From Actinomadura hallensis (lineage in GTDB: Bacteria > Actinomycetota > Actinomycetes > Streptosporangiales > Streptosporangiaceae), in assembly GCF_006716765.1 (NCBI RefSeq), contig NZ_VFPO01000001.1, positions 3,906,001-3,970,000 of the forward strand: a stretch of DNA of 64,000 nt, in the 5' to 3' direction. The notes under the pieces are model-generated. The model made no database searches, had not been told where the DNA came from, and saw only the letters and a list, made by a program, of their open reading frames with translations. The first letter of the stretch is position 1. Each line of letters opens with the position of its first letter. A program made the translations under genes and the position numbers. Positions 1-9,151 of this stretch are shown here, piece by piece.

Positions 1-812
1 ACGTCGTCCGGCAGCGCGAGCATGCGGTGGAACATCGTCGGCACCATGAACGAGTTCGTCACGCCGTGCCGCTGGATCAGCTCCAGCGCCGGCTCGGGGC
101 TGAAGTGCGACGCGACGACGAGGGCGTGGCCGAGGTTGAGCGACAGCAGGGCGTGGACGCACGGCGCGGAGTGGTACAGCGGGCCGATGGCGAGGTGCAC
201 CTCGTCGCCGGCCTGGAGGCCGAGGTGGCGGATCAGCGTCTGCCGCATGACGTCGATCACCAGTTCCGGCGGGACGTCGAGCAGCGGCCGCCGGACGCCC
301 TTCGGGCGGCCCGTCGTCCCGGACGTGTAGAGCATGATCGAGCCCATCTGCCGCTTGCCGGGCGGCTCGGGGCTGCCCGCGGCGCACAGCGCCGCCATGG
401 AGCCGTAGCCCTCGGCGGGGTCGACGCTGAGCCGGCCTTCGGCGGGGATGCCCGCCTCGTCGGCAGCCCTCGTCACGGCGCCGGCGAACGCGTTCTCGGT
501 CACGACGGCCTTGGCGCCGCTGTCGGCGAGGATGTACCCGATCTCGGGGGCGGTCAGGTGGCGGCTCGCGGGAACGAGGTAGAGGCCGCCCTGGAACGCG
601 GCCAGCAGGACGGTGAGGAACTCCGGCCGGTTGCTCAGGACGGTCGCCAGCGCGTCGCCTGGGCGCAGCCCCAGTTCGCCCAGCGCGTGCGACAGCCGGT
701 TCACCTCGGCGTGGAGCTCGCCGTAGGACGTCGGTTCACCGGGGGCCAGGAAGGCCGGGCGGTCCGGGTGATTCTTCGCGATCTCGTAGAAGCCGACACC
801 CTCGACGCCCAT
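1..812 (-). CDS. Acyl-CoA synthetase (AMP-binding), N-terminal part
   Basis: This is the first 270 residues of an ATP-dependent acyl-CoA/acyl-AMP ligase; the rest lies beyond the left edge (the last whole codon ends at base 3). The adenylate-forming signature YTSGTTGRPKG is at about residue 163, followed by the LYHSAP and VPTMF blocks typical of the family. Those blocks align well with the second ligase of this window (15684-17216), so the two are paralogues. The ATG at 812 is preceded by GAGGAG on the coding strand. The gene lies 57 bp downstream of the tetR stop on the same strand, and an inverted repeat fills that gap. A role in activating a fatty or branched-chain acid that feeds the adjacent acyl-CoA catabolic operon is inferred; the substrate cannot be read from the sequence. 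Confidence 0.88.
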   Translation of the reverse strand, partial: MGVEGVGFYEIAKNHPDRPAFLAPGEPTSYGELHAEVNRLSHALGELGLRPGDALATVLSNRPEFLTVLLAAFQGGLYLVPASRHLTAPEIGYILADSGAKAVVTENAFAGAVTRAADEAGIPAEGRLSVDPAEGYGSMAALCAAGSPEPPGKRQMGSIMLYTSGTTGRPKGVRRPLLDVPPELVIDVMRQTLIRHLGLQAGDEVHLAIGPLYHSAPCVHALLSLNLGHALVVASHFSPEPALELIQRHGVTNSFMVPTMFHRMLALPDD

Positions 813-831
813 GCGGCACTCCTCAGTCCGG

Positions 832-870
832 GGTCAGATGGTCAAGAAATGACCGTTGATCCATCTGACC
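832..870. promoter_or_regulatory. Inverted repeat upstream of acyl-CoA synthetase
   Basis: GGTCAGATGG at 832-841 is perfectly complementary to CCATCTGACC at 861-870. A nested pair, GGTCA (840-844) and TGACC (850-854), lies inside. The element ends in the tetR stop codon and sits 20-58 nt before the ligase ATG, a suitable place for an operator or an attenuator hairpin. It does not resemble the GTTAAC palindromes in front of the carboxylase operon, so a different regulator is likely. Confidence 0.45.
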
Positions 871-1490
871 TAGCCGGCCGCGCCCGCGTCAAGCGTCAGG
901 GCGGCCCTGGCCATGGTGTGCAGGAGGGCGGCCATCGCCGGCCGGTCCAGCTCGGTGGCGCTGCGCGGCGTGGAGTTGAGCAGGCCGAAGCAGGCGTGGA
1001 CGGCCGCGCGGATGCGCTCGTCCGGCTGGCGGGGGTGCAGGCGGCGCAGCACGGCGACCCACTCCTCCACGTAGGCGCGCTGCAGGCGGCGGATCCGGTG
1101 GCGCTGCGGCTCGGGGACGTTGTCCAGCTCCCGCTCGTGGACGGTGATCAGCGCGGGGTTGTCGAGGGCGAACGCGATGTGCCACTGCAGCAGGGCGTCC
1201 AGGGCGCGGCCGGGGTCGGGATCGGCGGCGCGGCGGACGCCCTCGGCGAGGAGCCGCTCGCTGATGTCGAGGAGCATCTCGGCGAGGACGGCCTCCTTGC
1301 CGCTGAAGTGCCGGTAGAGGGCGGGGCCGGTGAGCCCGACGGCGCGGCCGAGGTCGCCGATCGACACCCCGTGGTAGCCGCGGCGGGCGAACAGCTCGGC
1401 CGCGGCGCCGAGGATCTCGGCCCGGCGCGGGTTGGGCGGGCCCGCCGGGGATTCGGGCCCCTGTGCGGCCCCGGCGCGGCGGGACGTCAT
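870..1490 (-). CDS. TetR/AcrR family regulator
   Basis: A 206-residue TetR-type repressor. The N-terminal helix-turn-helix spans about residues 22-70 (RRAEILGAAAELFARRGYHG, then GLTGPALYRHFSGKEAV), and the C-terminal half is an all-helical ligand/dimer domain. It is transcribed away from the acyl-CoA carboxylase operon, with 77 bp between the two starts. That gap holds two 16-bp GTTAAC-ended palindromes, so it probably represses both itself and the operon and is released by an acyl-CoA or acid of the pathway. In actinobacteria TetR-type regulators of leucine/isovalerate or fatty acid breakdown occupy this position. The ligand is not known. Confidence 0.9.
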   Translation of the reverse strand: MTSRRAGAAQGPESPAGPPNPRRAEILGAAAELFARRGYHGVSIGDLGRAVGLTGPALYRHFSGKEAVLAEMLLDISERLLAEGVRRAADPDPGRALDALLQWHIAFALDNPALITVHERELDNVPEPQRHRIRRLQRAYVEEWVAVLRRLHPRQPDERIRAAVHACFGLLNSTPRSATELDRPAMAALLHTMARAALTLDAGAAG

Positions 1491-1512
1491 GCGGCCAGTC
1501 TAGACGAATGCT

Positions 1513-1553
1513 GTTAACGAGCATTAACATCGGCGTTGTTAACGATCGTTAAC
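1513..1553. promoter_or_regulatory. Tandem TetR-type operator palindromes
   Basis: GTTAACGATCGTTAAC at 1538-1553 is a perfect 16-bp palindrome. GTTAACGAGCATTAAC at 1513-1528 matches it at 14 of 16 positions. Their centres are 25 bp apart. They lie in the only divergent gap between tetR (start 1490) and the carboxyltransferase gene (start 1568), as expected for TetR dimers covering both promoters. Confidence 0.75.
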
Positions 1554-1567
1554 CGGGAAGGGGGGTC

Positions 1568-3181
1568 ATGAGCGGACCCGAACTCGGCTCCCGCGCCGAC
1601 ACGACGTCCGAGACGTTCAAGACGAACGCCGCGCACAACGAGGCCCTCGTCGCGGAACTGCGCGAGCACATCGACCGGGCGGGCCGCGGCGGCCCCGAGC
1701 GGGCCCGCGAGCGGCACGTCGCGCGCGGCAAGCTGCTCCCCCGCGACCGCGTCGACACCCTCCTCGACCCGGGATCCCCCTTCCTGGAGCTGTCGCCCCT
1801 CGCCGCGCACGGGATGTACGACGACGAGGCCCCCGGCGCCGGGATCATCACGGGCGTCGGCCGGATCTCCGGCCGCGAATGCGTGGTCGTCGCGAACGAC
1901 GCCACCGTCAAGGGCGGCACGTACTACCCGATGACGGTGAAGAAGCACCTGCGCGCCCAGGAGGTCGCGCTGCACAACCGGCTGCCCTGCGTCTACCTGG
2001 TCGACTCCGGCGGCGCGTTCCTCCCCCGGCAGGACGAGGTCTTCCCCGACCGGGAGCACTTCGGCCGCATCTTCTACAACCAGGCCACGATGTCGGAGCG
2101 CGGCATCCCGCAGATCGCGGCGGTCATGGGCTCGTGCACGGCGGGCGGCGCGTACGTCCCGGCGATGAGCGACGAGGCCGTCATCGTCCGCGGCCAGGGG
2201 ACGATCTTCCTGGGCGGGCCGCCGCTGGTGAAGGCCGCCACCGGCGAGGTCGTCACGGCCGAGGAGCTGGGCGGCGGCGAGCTGCACTCCCGCACCTCGG
2301 GGGTCACCGACCACCTCGCCGAGGACGACGCGCACGCGCTGCGGATCGTCCGCGACATCGTCGGCACCCTCGGGCCCCGCGAACCCCGCCCGTGGGACGT
2401 CGCCCCGGCCGAGGACCCGGCGCTCGATCCGCGCGAGCTGTACGGGATCGTCCCGCCCGACCCGCGCACCCCCTACGACGTGCGCGAGGTCATCGGCCGG
2501 ATCGTGGACGGCAGCCGCTTCCAGGAGTTCAAGAAGGAGTACGGGACCACGCTCGTCACCGGCTTCGCCCGCGTTCACGGGCACCCCGTCGGGATCGTCG
2601 CCAACAACGGCATCCTGTTCAGCGAGTCGGCGCAGAAGGGCGCGCACTTCATCGAGCTGTGCGACCGGCGCAGCGTCCCGCTGGTGTTCCTGCAGAACAT
2701 CACCGGGTTCATGGTCGGGCGCGAGTACGAGGCGGGCGGCATCGCCAAGCACGGCGCCAAGATGGTCACCGCCGTCTCCTGCGCCCGCGTCCCCAAGTTC
2801 ACCGTCGTGATCGGCGGGTCGTTCGGCGCCGGCAACTACGCGATGTGCGGCCGCGCGTACTCCCCCCGCTTCCTGTGGATGTGGCCGAACGCGCGGATCT
2901 CGGTGATGGGCGGCGAGCAGGCCGCGAGCGTCCTCGCGACGGTCCGCCGCGACCAGCTGGAGGCGCGCGGCGAGGAGTGGCCCGCGGAGGACGAGGAGGC
3001 GTTCAAGGCGCCGATCCGCGAGCAGTACGAGGCGCAGGGCAACCCGTACTACTCGACGGCGCGGCTGTGGGACGACGGGGTGATCGACCCGCTGGACACG
3101 CGGCGGGTGCTGGGACTCGGGCTGTCCGTGGCCGCCAACGCGCCGCTGGAGCCGGTCGGCTACGGCGTCTTCCGGATGTGA
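1568..3181 (+). CDS. accD1: Acyl-CoA carboxylase carboxyltransferase (beta) subunit, methylcrotonyl-CoA type
   Basis: A 537-residue biotin-dependent carboxyltransferase that moves CO2 from carboxybiotin to an acyl-CoA. Both crotonase-fold halves are complete. The C-terminal half has the acyl-CoA carboxylase beta blocks [20 protein letters not shown] and [20 protein letters not shown], which are characteristic of the methylcrotonyl-CoA carboxylase (MccB/AccD1) branch rather than PccB. The ATG follows GGGAAGGGGGG. The next gene, for biotin carboxylase, starts 7 nt after the stop, and HMG-CoA lyase follows, which fits the leucine catabolic step from 3-methylcrotonyl-CoA to 3-methylglutaconyl-CoA. 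A geranyl-CoA or other branched acyl-CoA substrate cannot be ruled out. Confidence 0.9.
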   Translation: MSGPELGSRADTTSETFKTNAAHNEALVAELREHIDRAGRGGPERARERHVARGKLLPRDRVDTLLDPGSPFLELSPLAAHGMYDDEAPGAGIITGVGRISGRECVVVANDATVKGGTYYPMTVKKHLRAQEVALHNRLPCVYLVDSGGAFLPRQDEVFPDREHFGRIFYNQATMSERGIPQIAAVMGSCTAGGAYVPAMSDEAVIVRGQGTIFLGGPPLVKAATGEVVTAEELGGGELHSRTSGVTDHLAEDDAHALRIVRDIVGTLGPREPRPWDVAPAEDPALDPRELYGIVPPDPRTPYDVREVIGRIVDGSRFQEFKKEYGTTLVTGFARVHGHPVGIVANNGILFSESAQKGAHFIELCDRRSVPLVFLQNITGFMVGREYEAGGIAKHGAKMVTAVSCARVPKFTVVIGGSFGAGNYAMCGRAYSPRFLWMWPNARISVMGGEQAASVLATVRRDQLEARGEEWPAEDEEAFKAPIREQYEAQGNPYYSTARLWDDGVIDPLDTRRVLGLGLSVAANAPLEPVGYGVFRM

Positions 3182-3188
3182 GGTTGTG

Positions 3189-5177
3189 ATGTTCGACAGC
3201 GTCCTGGTCGCCAACCGCGGGGAGATCGCCGTCCGGGTGTTCCGCACGCTGCGGAGGCTCGGCGTCCGGGCGGTGGCCGTCCACACCGACGCCGACGCCG
3301 GGTCGCGGCACGTGCGGGAGGCGGACGAGGCCCTGCGAATCCCCTCCTACCTGGACATCGAGGCGGTGATCGCGGCGGCCCGCGCCTCGGGGGCGGCGGC
3401 CGTCCACCCGGGGTACGGCTTCCTCGCGGAGAACGCGGAGTTCGCGCGGGCGTGCCGCGAGGCCGGGCTGGTGTTCGTCGGGCCGCCCCCCGAGGCGATC
3501 GAGGCGATGGGCGACAAGATCCGCGCGAAGCGGACGGTCGCCGCGGCCGGCGTCCCCGTCGTCCCCGGAAGTCACCTTCGAGGGGGGACGCCCCCCCGCA
3601 CCCCCCACGGCTCCGCCGATTCGTACGAACCTGGCCTATCGGACGCCGAGCTGGAGGCCGCGGCGCTGGAGATCGGGCTGCCGGTGCTGCTGAAGCCGTC
3701 CGCGGGCGGCGGCGGCAAGGGGATGCGGCTCGTCCGCGACGCGGCGGACCTGCCGGAGGCCGTCGCGTCCGCCCGCCGCGAGGCGCGGAGCTCGTTCGGC
3801 GACGACACGCTGCTCGTCGAGCGGTTCGTCGACGACCCCCGGCACATCGAGATCCAGATCCTCGCGGACGCCCACGGCAACGTGGTCCACCTCGGCGAAC
3901 GCGAGTGCAGCCTGCAGCGCCGCCACCAGAAGATCGTCGAGGAGGCGCCGTCCCCGCTGCTGGACGCCGCCGCGCGCGACCGGATGGGCGCCGCCGCCGT
4001 CGCCGCGGCCCGCGCCGTCGGGTACGAGGGCGCCGGGACGGTCGAGTACATCGTGTCCGCCGACCGCCCGGACGAGTTCTTCTTCATGGAGATGAACACC
4101 CGGCTCCAGGTCGAGCACCCGGTCACCGAGCTGGTCACGGGCCTCGACCTGGTCGAGCTGCAGCTCCGGGCGGCGGCCGGCGAGCCGCTCCCGCTCGCCC
4201 AGGACGACGTCCGCCTCGGCGGCCACGCGATCGAGGCCCGCGTCTACGCCGAGGACCCGGCACGCGGCTTCCTCCCGACCGGCGGGCGCGTCCTGGCCCT
4301 GGCCGAACCGGCCGGCGCCCGCGTCGACTCCGGGCTCGACGTCGGCGCCGAGATCGGGGGCTCCTACGACCCGATGCTCGCCAAGGTGATCGTCCACGGC
4401 TCCGACCGGGCCGAGGCCCTGCACCGCCTCGACCGGGCGCTCGCGTCCTTCACGCTGCTGGGCGTCCCGACGAACATCGCGTTCCTGCGGGCGCTGGTGC
4501 GGCACCCCGCGGTGGTGTCGGGCGATCTCGACACGGGGCTGGTCGAACGCGCCCTCGGCGACCTCGTCCCCGGCGCGGAGGTTCCGCCCGAGGTCCTGGC
4601 CGCCGCCGCGCTGGAACGGATGCGGGCGCTCGAAACCGGGGACGACCCCTGGGAGATCCCGGACGGGTGGCGTCCCGGCGCCCACGCCTGGGCTCCGTGG
4701 ATCATCACCCCGTCCGGCGGCGACCCCGTCGAGGTCCGCGTGCAGGGCCGCGCCGCGTCCGCCCGCGTCGCAGTCGGCGGCGACGCACCGGTGGCGGCCT
4801 CGCTGACCGGCGCCTTCACCCTCACCTACGCTGGGAGGACGACCTCGTTCACGGCCGCACGCGACGGAGACACCCTGTGGCTCGGCCGCGACGGGCACGC
4901 GTGGGCGCTCGGCGAGCACGTCCGCGCCGAGGCGGGCGCCGCGTCCGCCGGGACGGGCGACGGTGTGTTGCGCAGCCCGATGCCGGGGACGGTCCTCGCC
5001 GTGAAGGCGGCCGAGGGCGACCGGGTGTCGGAGGGGCAGCCGCTCGTGGTCGTCGAGGCGATGAAGATGGAGCACGCCGTCACCGCGCCGCTCTCCGGAG
5101 TGGTGACGAAGCTGCCGGTCCGCGCGGGCGCGCAGGTCGCCCTCGACGCGGTGCTGGCCGTGATCGAGGAGGAATGA
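3189..5177 (+). CDS. accA1: Acetyl/propionyl/methylcrotonyl-CoA carboxylase biotin carboxylase + BCCP subunit
   Basis: A 662-residue alpha subunit. It begins [16 protein letters not shown], has the ATP-grasp glycine loop [13 protein letters not shown], the catalytic [14 protein letters not shown] block, and ends in a biotinyl domain with EAMKMEH, whose Lys carries biotin. Together with the upstream carboxyltransferase it should form an AccA1-AccD1-like carboxylase. I chose the ATG at 3189 because it gives the usual family start; an in-frame GTG at 3186 adds only one residue. About 20 residues rich in Gly, Pro, Thr and Arg (encoded at about 3573-3635) interrupt the region between VPVVPGSH and [20 protein letters not shown], where relatives have only a few residues. 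The insert is in frame, so the gene is probably still functional. Confidence 0.92.
   Translation: MFDSVLVANRGEIAVRVFRTLRRLGVRAVAVHTDADAGSRHVREADEALRIPSYLDIEAVIAAARASGAAAVHPGYGFLAENAEFARACREAGLVFVGPPPEAIEAMGDKIRAKRTVAAAGVPVVPGSHLRGGTPPRTPHGSADSYEPGLSDAELEAAALEIGLPVLLKPSAGGGGKGMRLVRDAADLPEAVASARREARSSFGDDTLLVERFVDDPRHIEIQILADAHGNVVHLGERECSLQRRHQKIVEEAPSPLLDAAARDRMGAAAVAAARAVGYEGAGTVEYIVSADRPDEFFFMEMNTRLQVEHPVTELVTGLDLVELQLRAAAGEPLPLAQDDVRLGGHAIEARVYAEDPARGFLPTGGRVLALAEPAGARVDSGLDVGAEIGGSYDPMLAKVIVHGSDRAEALHRLDRALASFTLLGVPTNIAFLRALVRHPAVVSGDLDTGLVERALGDLVPGAEVPPEVLAAAALERMRALETGDDPWEIPDGWRPGAHAWAPWIITPSGGDPVEVRVQGRAASARVAVGGDAPVAASLTGAFTLTYAGRTTSFTAARDGDTLWLGRDGHAWALGEHVRAEAGAASAGTGDGVLRSPMPGTVLAVKAAEGDRVSEGQPLVVVEAMKMEHAVTAPLSGVVTKLPVRAGAQVALDAVLAVIEEE
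3573..3635. repeat. In-frame low-complexity insert inside biotin carboxylase gene
   Basis: About 60 bp in the coding sequence contain a GGGGGG-ACG-CCCCCC hairpin (3582-3596), a second C run, and the palindrome TTCGTACGAA (3620-3629). The encoded peptide ([19 protein letters not shown]) has no counterpart in the family and falls in a surface-loop region. It resembles a small palindromic element captured in frame, in the way Rickettsia palindromic elements sit inside genes. No second copy was seen in this window. Confidence 0.5.
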
Positions 5178-5179
5178 CG

Positions 5180-6112
5180 ATGCGGGTGCCCCTGTCCGGC
5201 CTTCCCGGGCGCGTCACGATCTACGAGGTCGGGCCGCGGGACGGGCTGCAGAACGAGAAGGCCGTCGTCCCCGTGGACGTCAAGTCCGAGTTCGTGACGC
5301 GGCTGGCCCGTGCGGGCCTGCGCACGATCGAGACGACCAGCTTCGTCCATCCCCGGTGGGTCCCGCAGCTCGCCGACGCCGAGGACCTCCTCGACGTGCT
5401 GCCCCGCTCCCCCGATCTGCGCTACCCCGTGCTCGTCCCGAACGAGCGGGGCCTGGAGCGGGCGCTGTCCAACGGCGTCACCGAGATCGCGATCTTCGGG
5501 AGCGCCACCGAGTCGTTCGCCCGCCGCAACCTCAACCGGAGCGTGGACGAGTCGATCGCCATGTTCGCGCCGGTCGTGGAACGCGCCCACTCAGAGGGGC
5601 TCTGGGTGCGCGCCTACATCTCGATGGTGTGCGGCGACCCGTGGGAGGGCGACGTGCCCATCGAGCAGGTCGTGTCGGTCGCGTCCCGCCTGATGGACCT
5701 CGGCTGCTCCCAGCTCAGCCTCGGCGACACCATCGGCGTCGGCACGCCCGGGCATGTCACCGCCCTCATCGAGGCGCTCGGCGCCGCCGGCATCGGCCCC
5801 GGCCGGCTCGCCGTCCACTTCCACGACACCTACGGGCAGGCACTCGCCAACACTCTCGCCGCGCTGCGCGCCGGGGTCACCGTCGTCGACGCCTCGGCGG
5901 GCGGCATCGGCGGCTGCCCGTACGCGGAGAGCGCCACGGGCAACCTGCCCACCGAGGACCTCGTCTGGATGCTGCACGGCCTCGGCATCGAGACCGGCGT
6001 CGACCTCGACGCCCTCGTCGCCACCAGCCGCTGGATGGCCCGCCACCTCGGCCGTCCCAGCCCCTCCCGCGTCGTCCAGGCCCTCTCCGCGAAGGCGGAC
6101 GGCCCGGGCTGA
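5180..6112 (+). CDS. hmgL: Hydroxymethylglutaryl-CoA lyase
   Basis: A 310-residue DRE-TIM metallolyase that splits HMG-CoA to acetyl-CoA and acetoacetate, the last step of leucine catabolism. It shows the N-terminal metal/catalytic motif EVGPRDGLQNE and the C-terminal signature GGCPYAESATGN with the catalytic Cys. HFHDTYGQALAN supplies the metal-binding His pair. An ATG at 5174 overlaps the previous stop as ATGA, but GAGGAGG at 5166-5172 is 7 nt before the ATG at 5180, so 5180 is the better start. Translational coupling with the biotin carboxylase gene is likely either way. Confidence 0.92.
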   Translation: MRVPLSGLPGRVTIYEVGPRDGLQNEKAVVPVDVKSEFVTRLARAGLRTIETTSFVHPRWVPQLADAEDLLDVLPRSPDLRYPVLVPNERGLERALSNGVTEIAIFGSATESFARRNLNRSVDESIAMFAPVVERAHSEGLWVRAYISMVCGDPWEGDVPIEQVVSVASRLMDLGCSQLSLGDTIGVGTPGHVTALIEALGAAGIGPGRLAVHFHDTYGQALANTLAALRAGVTVVDASAGGIGGCPYAESATGNLPTEDLVWMLHGLGIETGVDLDALVATSRWMARHLGRPSPSRVVQALSAKADGPG

Positions 6113-6215
6113 CGAGCGGCCGGCGAGCGGCAGGGCGGCGCCGCGGGACCACGCGGGACGGCGCCGCGAACCGGAGCGCCGCAGGCGCGACCACAGGCAA
6201 GGAGAGACCCCTGAA

Positions 6216-7364
6216 ATGATCGACTTCACGTTGACCGAGGAGCAGGAGGAGCTGCGTCGCACGGTCGAGCGGTTCGCCCGCGAGACCGTCGCACCGGTCA
6301 TCGGCGACCTGTACGAGCGCGGCGAGTTCCCCTACGAGATCGTCGCCGAGATGGGGAAGATGGGCCTGTTCGGGCTGCCGTTCCCCGAGGAGTACGGCGG
6401 CATGGGCGGCGACTACTTCGCCCTGTGCCTGGCCCTGGAGGAGCTCGCCCGCGTCGACTCGTCCGTGGCGATCACGCTGGAGGCGGGGGTGTCGCTGGGA
6501 GCGATGCCGATCTACCGGTTCGGGTCGCCGGAGCAGAAGAAGCGGTGGCTGCCGCAGCTGACGTCGGGTGAGCGGCTCGCGGCCTTCGGCCTGACGGAGC
6601 CGGGCGGCGGGTCCGACGTCCCCGGCGGCATGCGCACCACCGCCCGGCTCGACGGCGACACCTGGGTGATCAACGGGTCCAAGGCGTTCATCACCAACTC
6701 CGGCACCGACATCACCGCGTTCGTGACCGTCACCGCCTTCACCGGCGACGGCGAGATCTCCACGATCATCGTCCCGAACGGGACCCCGGGCTTCACCGTC
6801 GGGCGCAAGTACTCCAAGGTCGGCTGGTCGGCGTCCGACACCCGCGAGCTGTCGTTCGACGACGTGCGCGTCCCCGCCGAGAACCTCGTCGGGGAGCGCG
6901 GCCGCGGCTACGCCCAGTTCCTGCGCATCCTGGACGAGGGGCGCATCGCGATCGCCGCGCTGTCGGTCGGCCTCGCCCAGGGCTGCGTGGACGAGTGCCT
7001 CCGCTACGTCCGCGAGCGGGAGGCGTTCGGCCGGGAGATCGGCCGCTACCAGGCCATCCAGTTCAAGATCGCCGACATGGAGGCGCGGGTGCACACCGCC
7101 CGCCTGGCCTACTACGCGGCCGCCGCGAAGCTCCTCGCCGGCGAGCCGTTCAAGAAGGAGGCGGCGATCGCCAAGCTCGTCGCGTCCAACGCCGCCATGG
7201 ACAACTCCCGCGACGCCACCCAGATCTTCGGCGGGTACGGCTTCATGAACGAGTACCCCGTCGGCCGCTTCTACCGCGACGCCAAGATCCTCGAGGTGGG
7301 CGAGGGGACCTCGGAGGTCCAGCGGATGCTGATCGCCCGCGCGCTCGGGTTGCCCGCCTCCTGA
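6216..7364 (+). CDS. Acyl-CoA dehydrogenase
   Basis: A 382-residue FAD-dependent dehydrogenase with all three family regions: an N-terminal helical domain (TEEQEELRRTVERFA), the middle beta domain with FGLTEPGGGSD and KAFITNSG, and a C-terminal helical domain with FGGYGFMNEYPVGRFYRDAK. The catalytic Glu is most likely in GEGTSEVQRM, the position used by short/medium-chain enzymes rather than the isovaleryl-CoA dehydrogenase position. GGAGAG lies 10 nt before the ATG. It follows the HMG-CoA lyase gene after 103 bp on the same strand. Given the context, isovaleryl-CoA or a similar short branched acyl-CoA is the likely substrate. Confidence 0.9.
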   Translation: MIDFTLTEEQEELRRTVERFARETVAPVIGDLYERGEFPYEIVAEMGKMGLFGLPFPEEYGGMGGDYFALCLALEELARVDSSVAITLEAGVSLGAMPIYRFGSPEQKKRWLPQLTSGERLAAFGLTEPGGGSDVPGGMRTTARLDGDTWVINGSKAFITNSGTDITAFVTVTAFTGDGEISTIIVPNGTPGFTVGRKYSKVGWSASDTRELSFDDVRVPAENLVGERGRGYAQFLRILDEGRIAIAALSVGLAQGCVDECLRYVREREAFGREIGRYQAIQFKIADMEARVHTARLAYYAAAAKLLAGEPFKKEAAIAKLVASNAAMDNSRDATQIFGGYGFMNEYPVGRFYRDAKILEVGEGTSEVQRMLIARALGLPAS

Positions 7365-7376
7365 CGCCCGGCGCGG

Positions 7377-7382
7377 TAGGGT
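7377..7382 (+). promoter_or_regulatory. -10 element for a leaderless mRNA (FkbM gene)
   Basis: TAGGGT fits the actinobacterial -10 pattern TANNNT and ends 6 nt before the ATG at 7389. No Shine-Dalgarno sequence precedes that ATG. The expected transcription start coincides with the A of the start codon, which suggests a leaderless transcript. Confidence 0.55.
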
Positions 7383-7388
7383 CGGCGA

Positions 7389-8147
7389 ATGCTGCTGCGC
7401 GCGTACGGAATCGCCCGCTCCCTCCTCATGTACTACGGCGTCCCGGGCAGGCACCGGCGCGCGTCGCGCCTCTACGGCGAGTTCCTGCGGCCCGGCGACC
7501 TCGCGTTCGACATCGGCGCGCACGTGGGCGGCCGGGTGCGCGTGTGGCGGCACCTGGGCGCCCGCGTGGTCGCGGTCGAGCCGCAGCCGGACTGCCTGCG
7601 CGTCCTGCGCCTCCTCTACGGCCGCGACGACGAGGTCGCGATCGTGCCCGGCGCCGCGGGCGCGAAGCCCGGACGGGCCCAGCTCGCCCTGTCCACCGCG
7701 ACGCCCACGGTCTCGTCGATGTCGCAGGACTGGATCAGGTCGGTGACCACGGACCGCAGCTTCGCCCGCGTCCGCTGGGACCGCACCCTCGACATCGCGG
7801 TCACGACACTGGACGACCTCATCGGCGCCCACGGCGAACCGGCCTTCTGCAAGATCGACGTGGAGGGTTTCGAGGCGGACGTGCTCGCGGGCCTCACCCG
7901 TCCCGTCCGGGCCCTGTCGTTCGAGTACGTGCCGTCGGCCCACCACGCCGCCCTGGAGGCCCTCCGCCACGTGGAGCGCCTCGGCGAGGCGGCGGGCGGC
8001 TACGTCTACAACTACTCCCCCATCGAGACGATGGTGTTCGCCAGCCCCCGCTGGCTGGACGCCGGAGAGCTGCGGAGCCGGCTGGAGCAGATCCGCCCCC
8101 GGGGCCGCTCCGGCGACGTCTACGCCCGCCTCCGCGCGTCCCTGTGA
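7389..8147 (+). CDS. FkbM family SAM-dependent methyltransferase
   Basis: A 252-residue protein of the FkbM class, which mostly O-methylates sugars or natural products. The SAM-binding region begins FDIGAHVGGRVRVWRHLGARVVAVEPQP at residues 39-66 (motif I plus the acidic loop), and the CKIDVEGFEADVLAG block that defines the family is near residue 156. It starts 24 bp after the acyl-CoA dehydrogenase but has its own leaderless-type promoter. The substrate is unknown, and nothing adjacent (no glycan or polyketide cluster) reveals it. Confidence 0.82.
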   Translation: MLLRAYGIARSLLMYYGVPGRHRRASRLYGEFLRPGDLAFDIGAHVGGRVRVWRHLGARVVAVEPQPDCLRVLRLLYGRDDEVAIVPGAAGAKPGRAQLALSTATPTVSSMSQDWIRSVTTDRSFARVRWDRTLDIAVTTLDDLIGAHGEPAFCKIDVEGFEADVLAGLTRPVRALSFEYVPSAHHAALEALRHVERLGEAAGGYVYNYSPIETMVFASPRWLDAGELRSRLEQIRPRGRSGDVYARLRASL

Positions 8148-8202
8148 CGCGGAACGGCCGCCCCGCAGCCCGGGCACCGGGGCACGGGAGGGCCTGACCA
8201 GG

Positions 8203-8231
8203 TTCAATCGCCGGGCGCGTGCTCGTAGCTT
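8203..8231 (+). promoter_or_regulatory. Candidate promoter of leaderless gene at 8238
   Basis: TTCAAT (8203-8208) and TAGCTT (8226-8231) are separated by 17 bp. The ATG at 8238 is exactly where transcription would begin, and no ribosome binding site is visible. The -35 match is weak. Confidence 0.35.
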
Positions 8232-8237
8232 GGTCAT

Positions 8238-9122
8238 ATGGACGGCACATACGTCGACCACGCTTACGCCGAGCACCTCACCGACACCGATCTGGAACTC
8301 CTCGCCACCGCGTCGGGGGCGGCGGGCACGTCCGGCGGGGCCGCCGCCGCGCTGCGCCGGGACCCGCCCGCCATCTCCCGGCTGCTGGGGCACCCCGCCG
8401 CCTTCGAGGCCGTCTACGGCCGGTCCGCCGTGCGGGCGGGACGGCCCGCGCTGGTGTCGCCCTTCCTCGCGTTCGCCGTCGCCGTGCACCGCGCCGCGGC
8501 CGAGCTGGCGTCGATGACCCACGTCGTCGAGCGCACGGGGCCCCGCCAGCGGGTGCCGGTGCTGGACGCTCCGATGCTGGCCGGGTTCCTGGAGTCGCCG
8601 GAGCGGCGGCTGTTCCTGGCCGAGCTGCTCGCCTCCTTCACCCGCGCCGCCGAGGGCCGCTACCAGGTCCGCACCCCGCGGGGCCCGCGGTGGCTCCGGT
8701 TCAGCGAGGTGGATCCGGCCCGGTTCGCCGGGCTGCTCGACGCCGTTCCCGAGAGGGAGCGGCCCGGCGTGTACCGAAGGCTCGGTGACATCGCGCTGTT
8801 CCTCGCCGGGGTCTTCCCCGACCACACGTTCGGCCCCGCCTTCGGGCCGATCCACGTCGAGCGGCTGCTGCGCGACGCCCGCGTGGTCCGGGACGAGGAG
8901 AAGGACCGCCTCTCGGCCGCGCCCGGCCTGGAGCTGATGGAGCACCTCGGAACCCGGTGGTACCGGCGGGCGTGCGAACTGGCCGCCGTGCGGACGAGGA
9001 GGCTGGCCGTCGTGGCGGAGGTCGCCGACAGCTTCCGCGCGGCGCGGCGGGTGCTCAACCACGTCGCCGACTGCTACCTCTTCGCCGACGGGGAGGCGGG
9101 CTTCGCGCCGCCCGGCCGCTGA
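8238..9122 (+). CDS. Conserved hypothetical protein
   Basis: A 294-residue soluble protein I do not recognise as a named family. It is mostly alpha-helical by composition, with no signal peptide, membrane segment or catalytic motif that I can identify. Codon use and third-position G+C are those of a real gene. The stretch LDAPMLAGFLESPERRLFLAELLASFTR and a following RWLRFSEVDP block look like conserved cores. It ends 420 bp before the 16S rRNA gene and is separated from it by the rRNA leader. It is probably monocistronic and leaderless. Confidence 0.75.
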   Translation: MDGTYVDHAYAEHLTDTDLELLATASGAAGTSGGAAAALRRDPPAISRLLGHPAAFEAVYGRSAVRAGRPALVSPFLAFAVAVHRAAAELASMTHVVERTGPRQRVPVLDAPMLAGFLESPERRLFLAELLASFTRAAEGRYQVRTPRGPRWLRFSEVDPARFAGLLDAVPERERPGVYRRLGDIALFLAGVFPDHTFGPAFGPIHVERLLRDARVVRDEEKDRLSAAPGLELMEHLGTRWYRRACELAAVRTRRLAVVAEVADSFRAARRVLNHVADCYLFADGEAGFAPPGR

Positions 9123-9151
9123 CGGCGAGGTCGATCGACCGTGCCGGGAAT

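Noticed and set aside
1514..3286. Long minus-strand frame opposite the carboxyltransferase gene
   Set aside because: It mirrors the high-G+C codon pattern of accD1 and encodes Arg/Ala/Val-rich sequence with no family motif.
5877..9062. A 1061-codon minus-strand frame spanning several plus-strand genes
   Set aside because: It crosses three confidently identified genes and gaps between them; typical antisense frame of GC-rich DNA.
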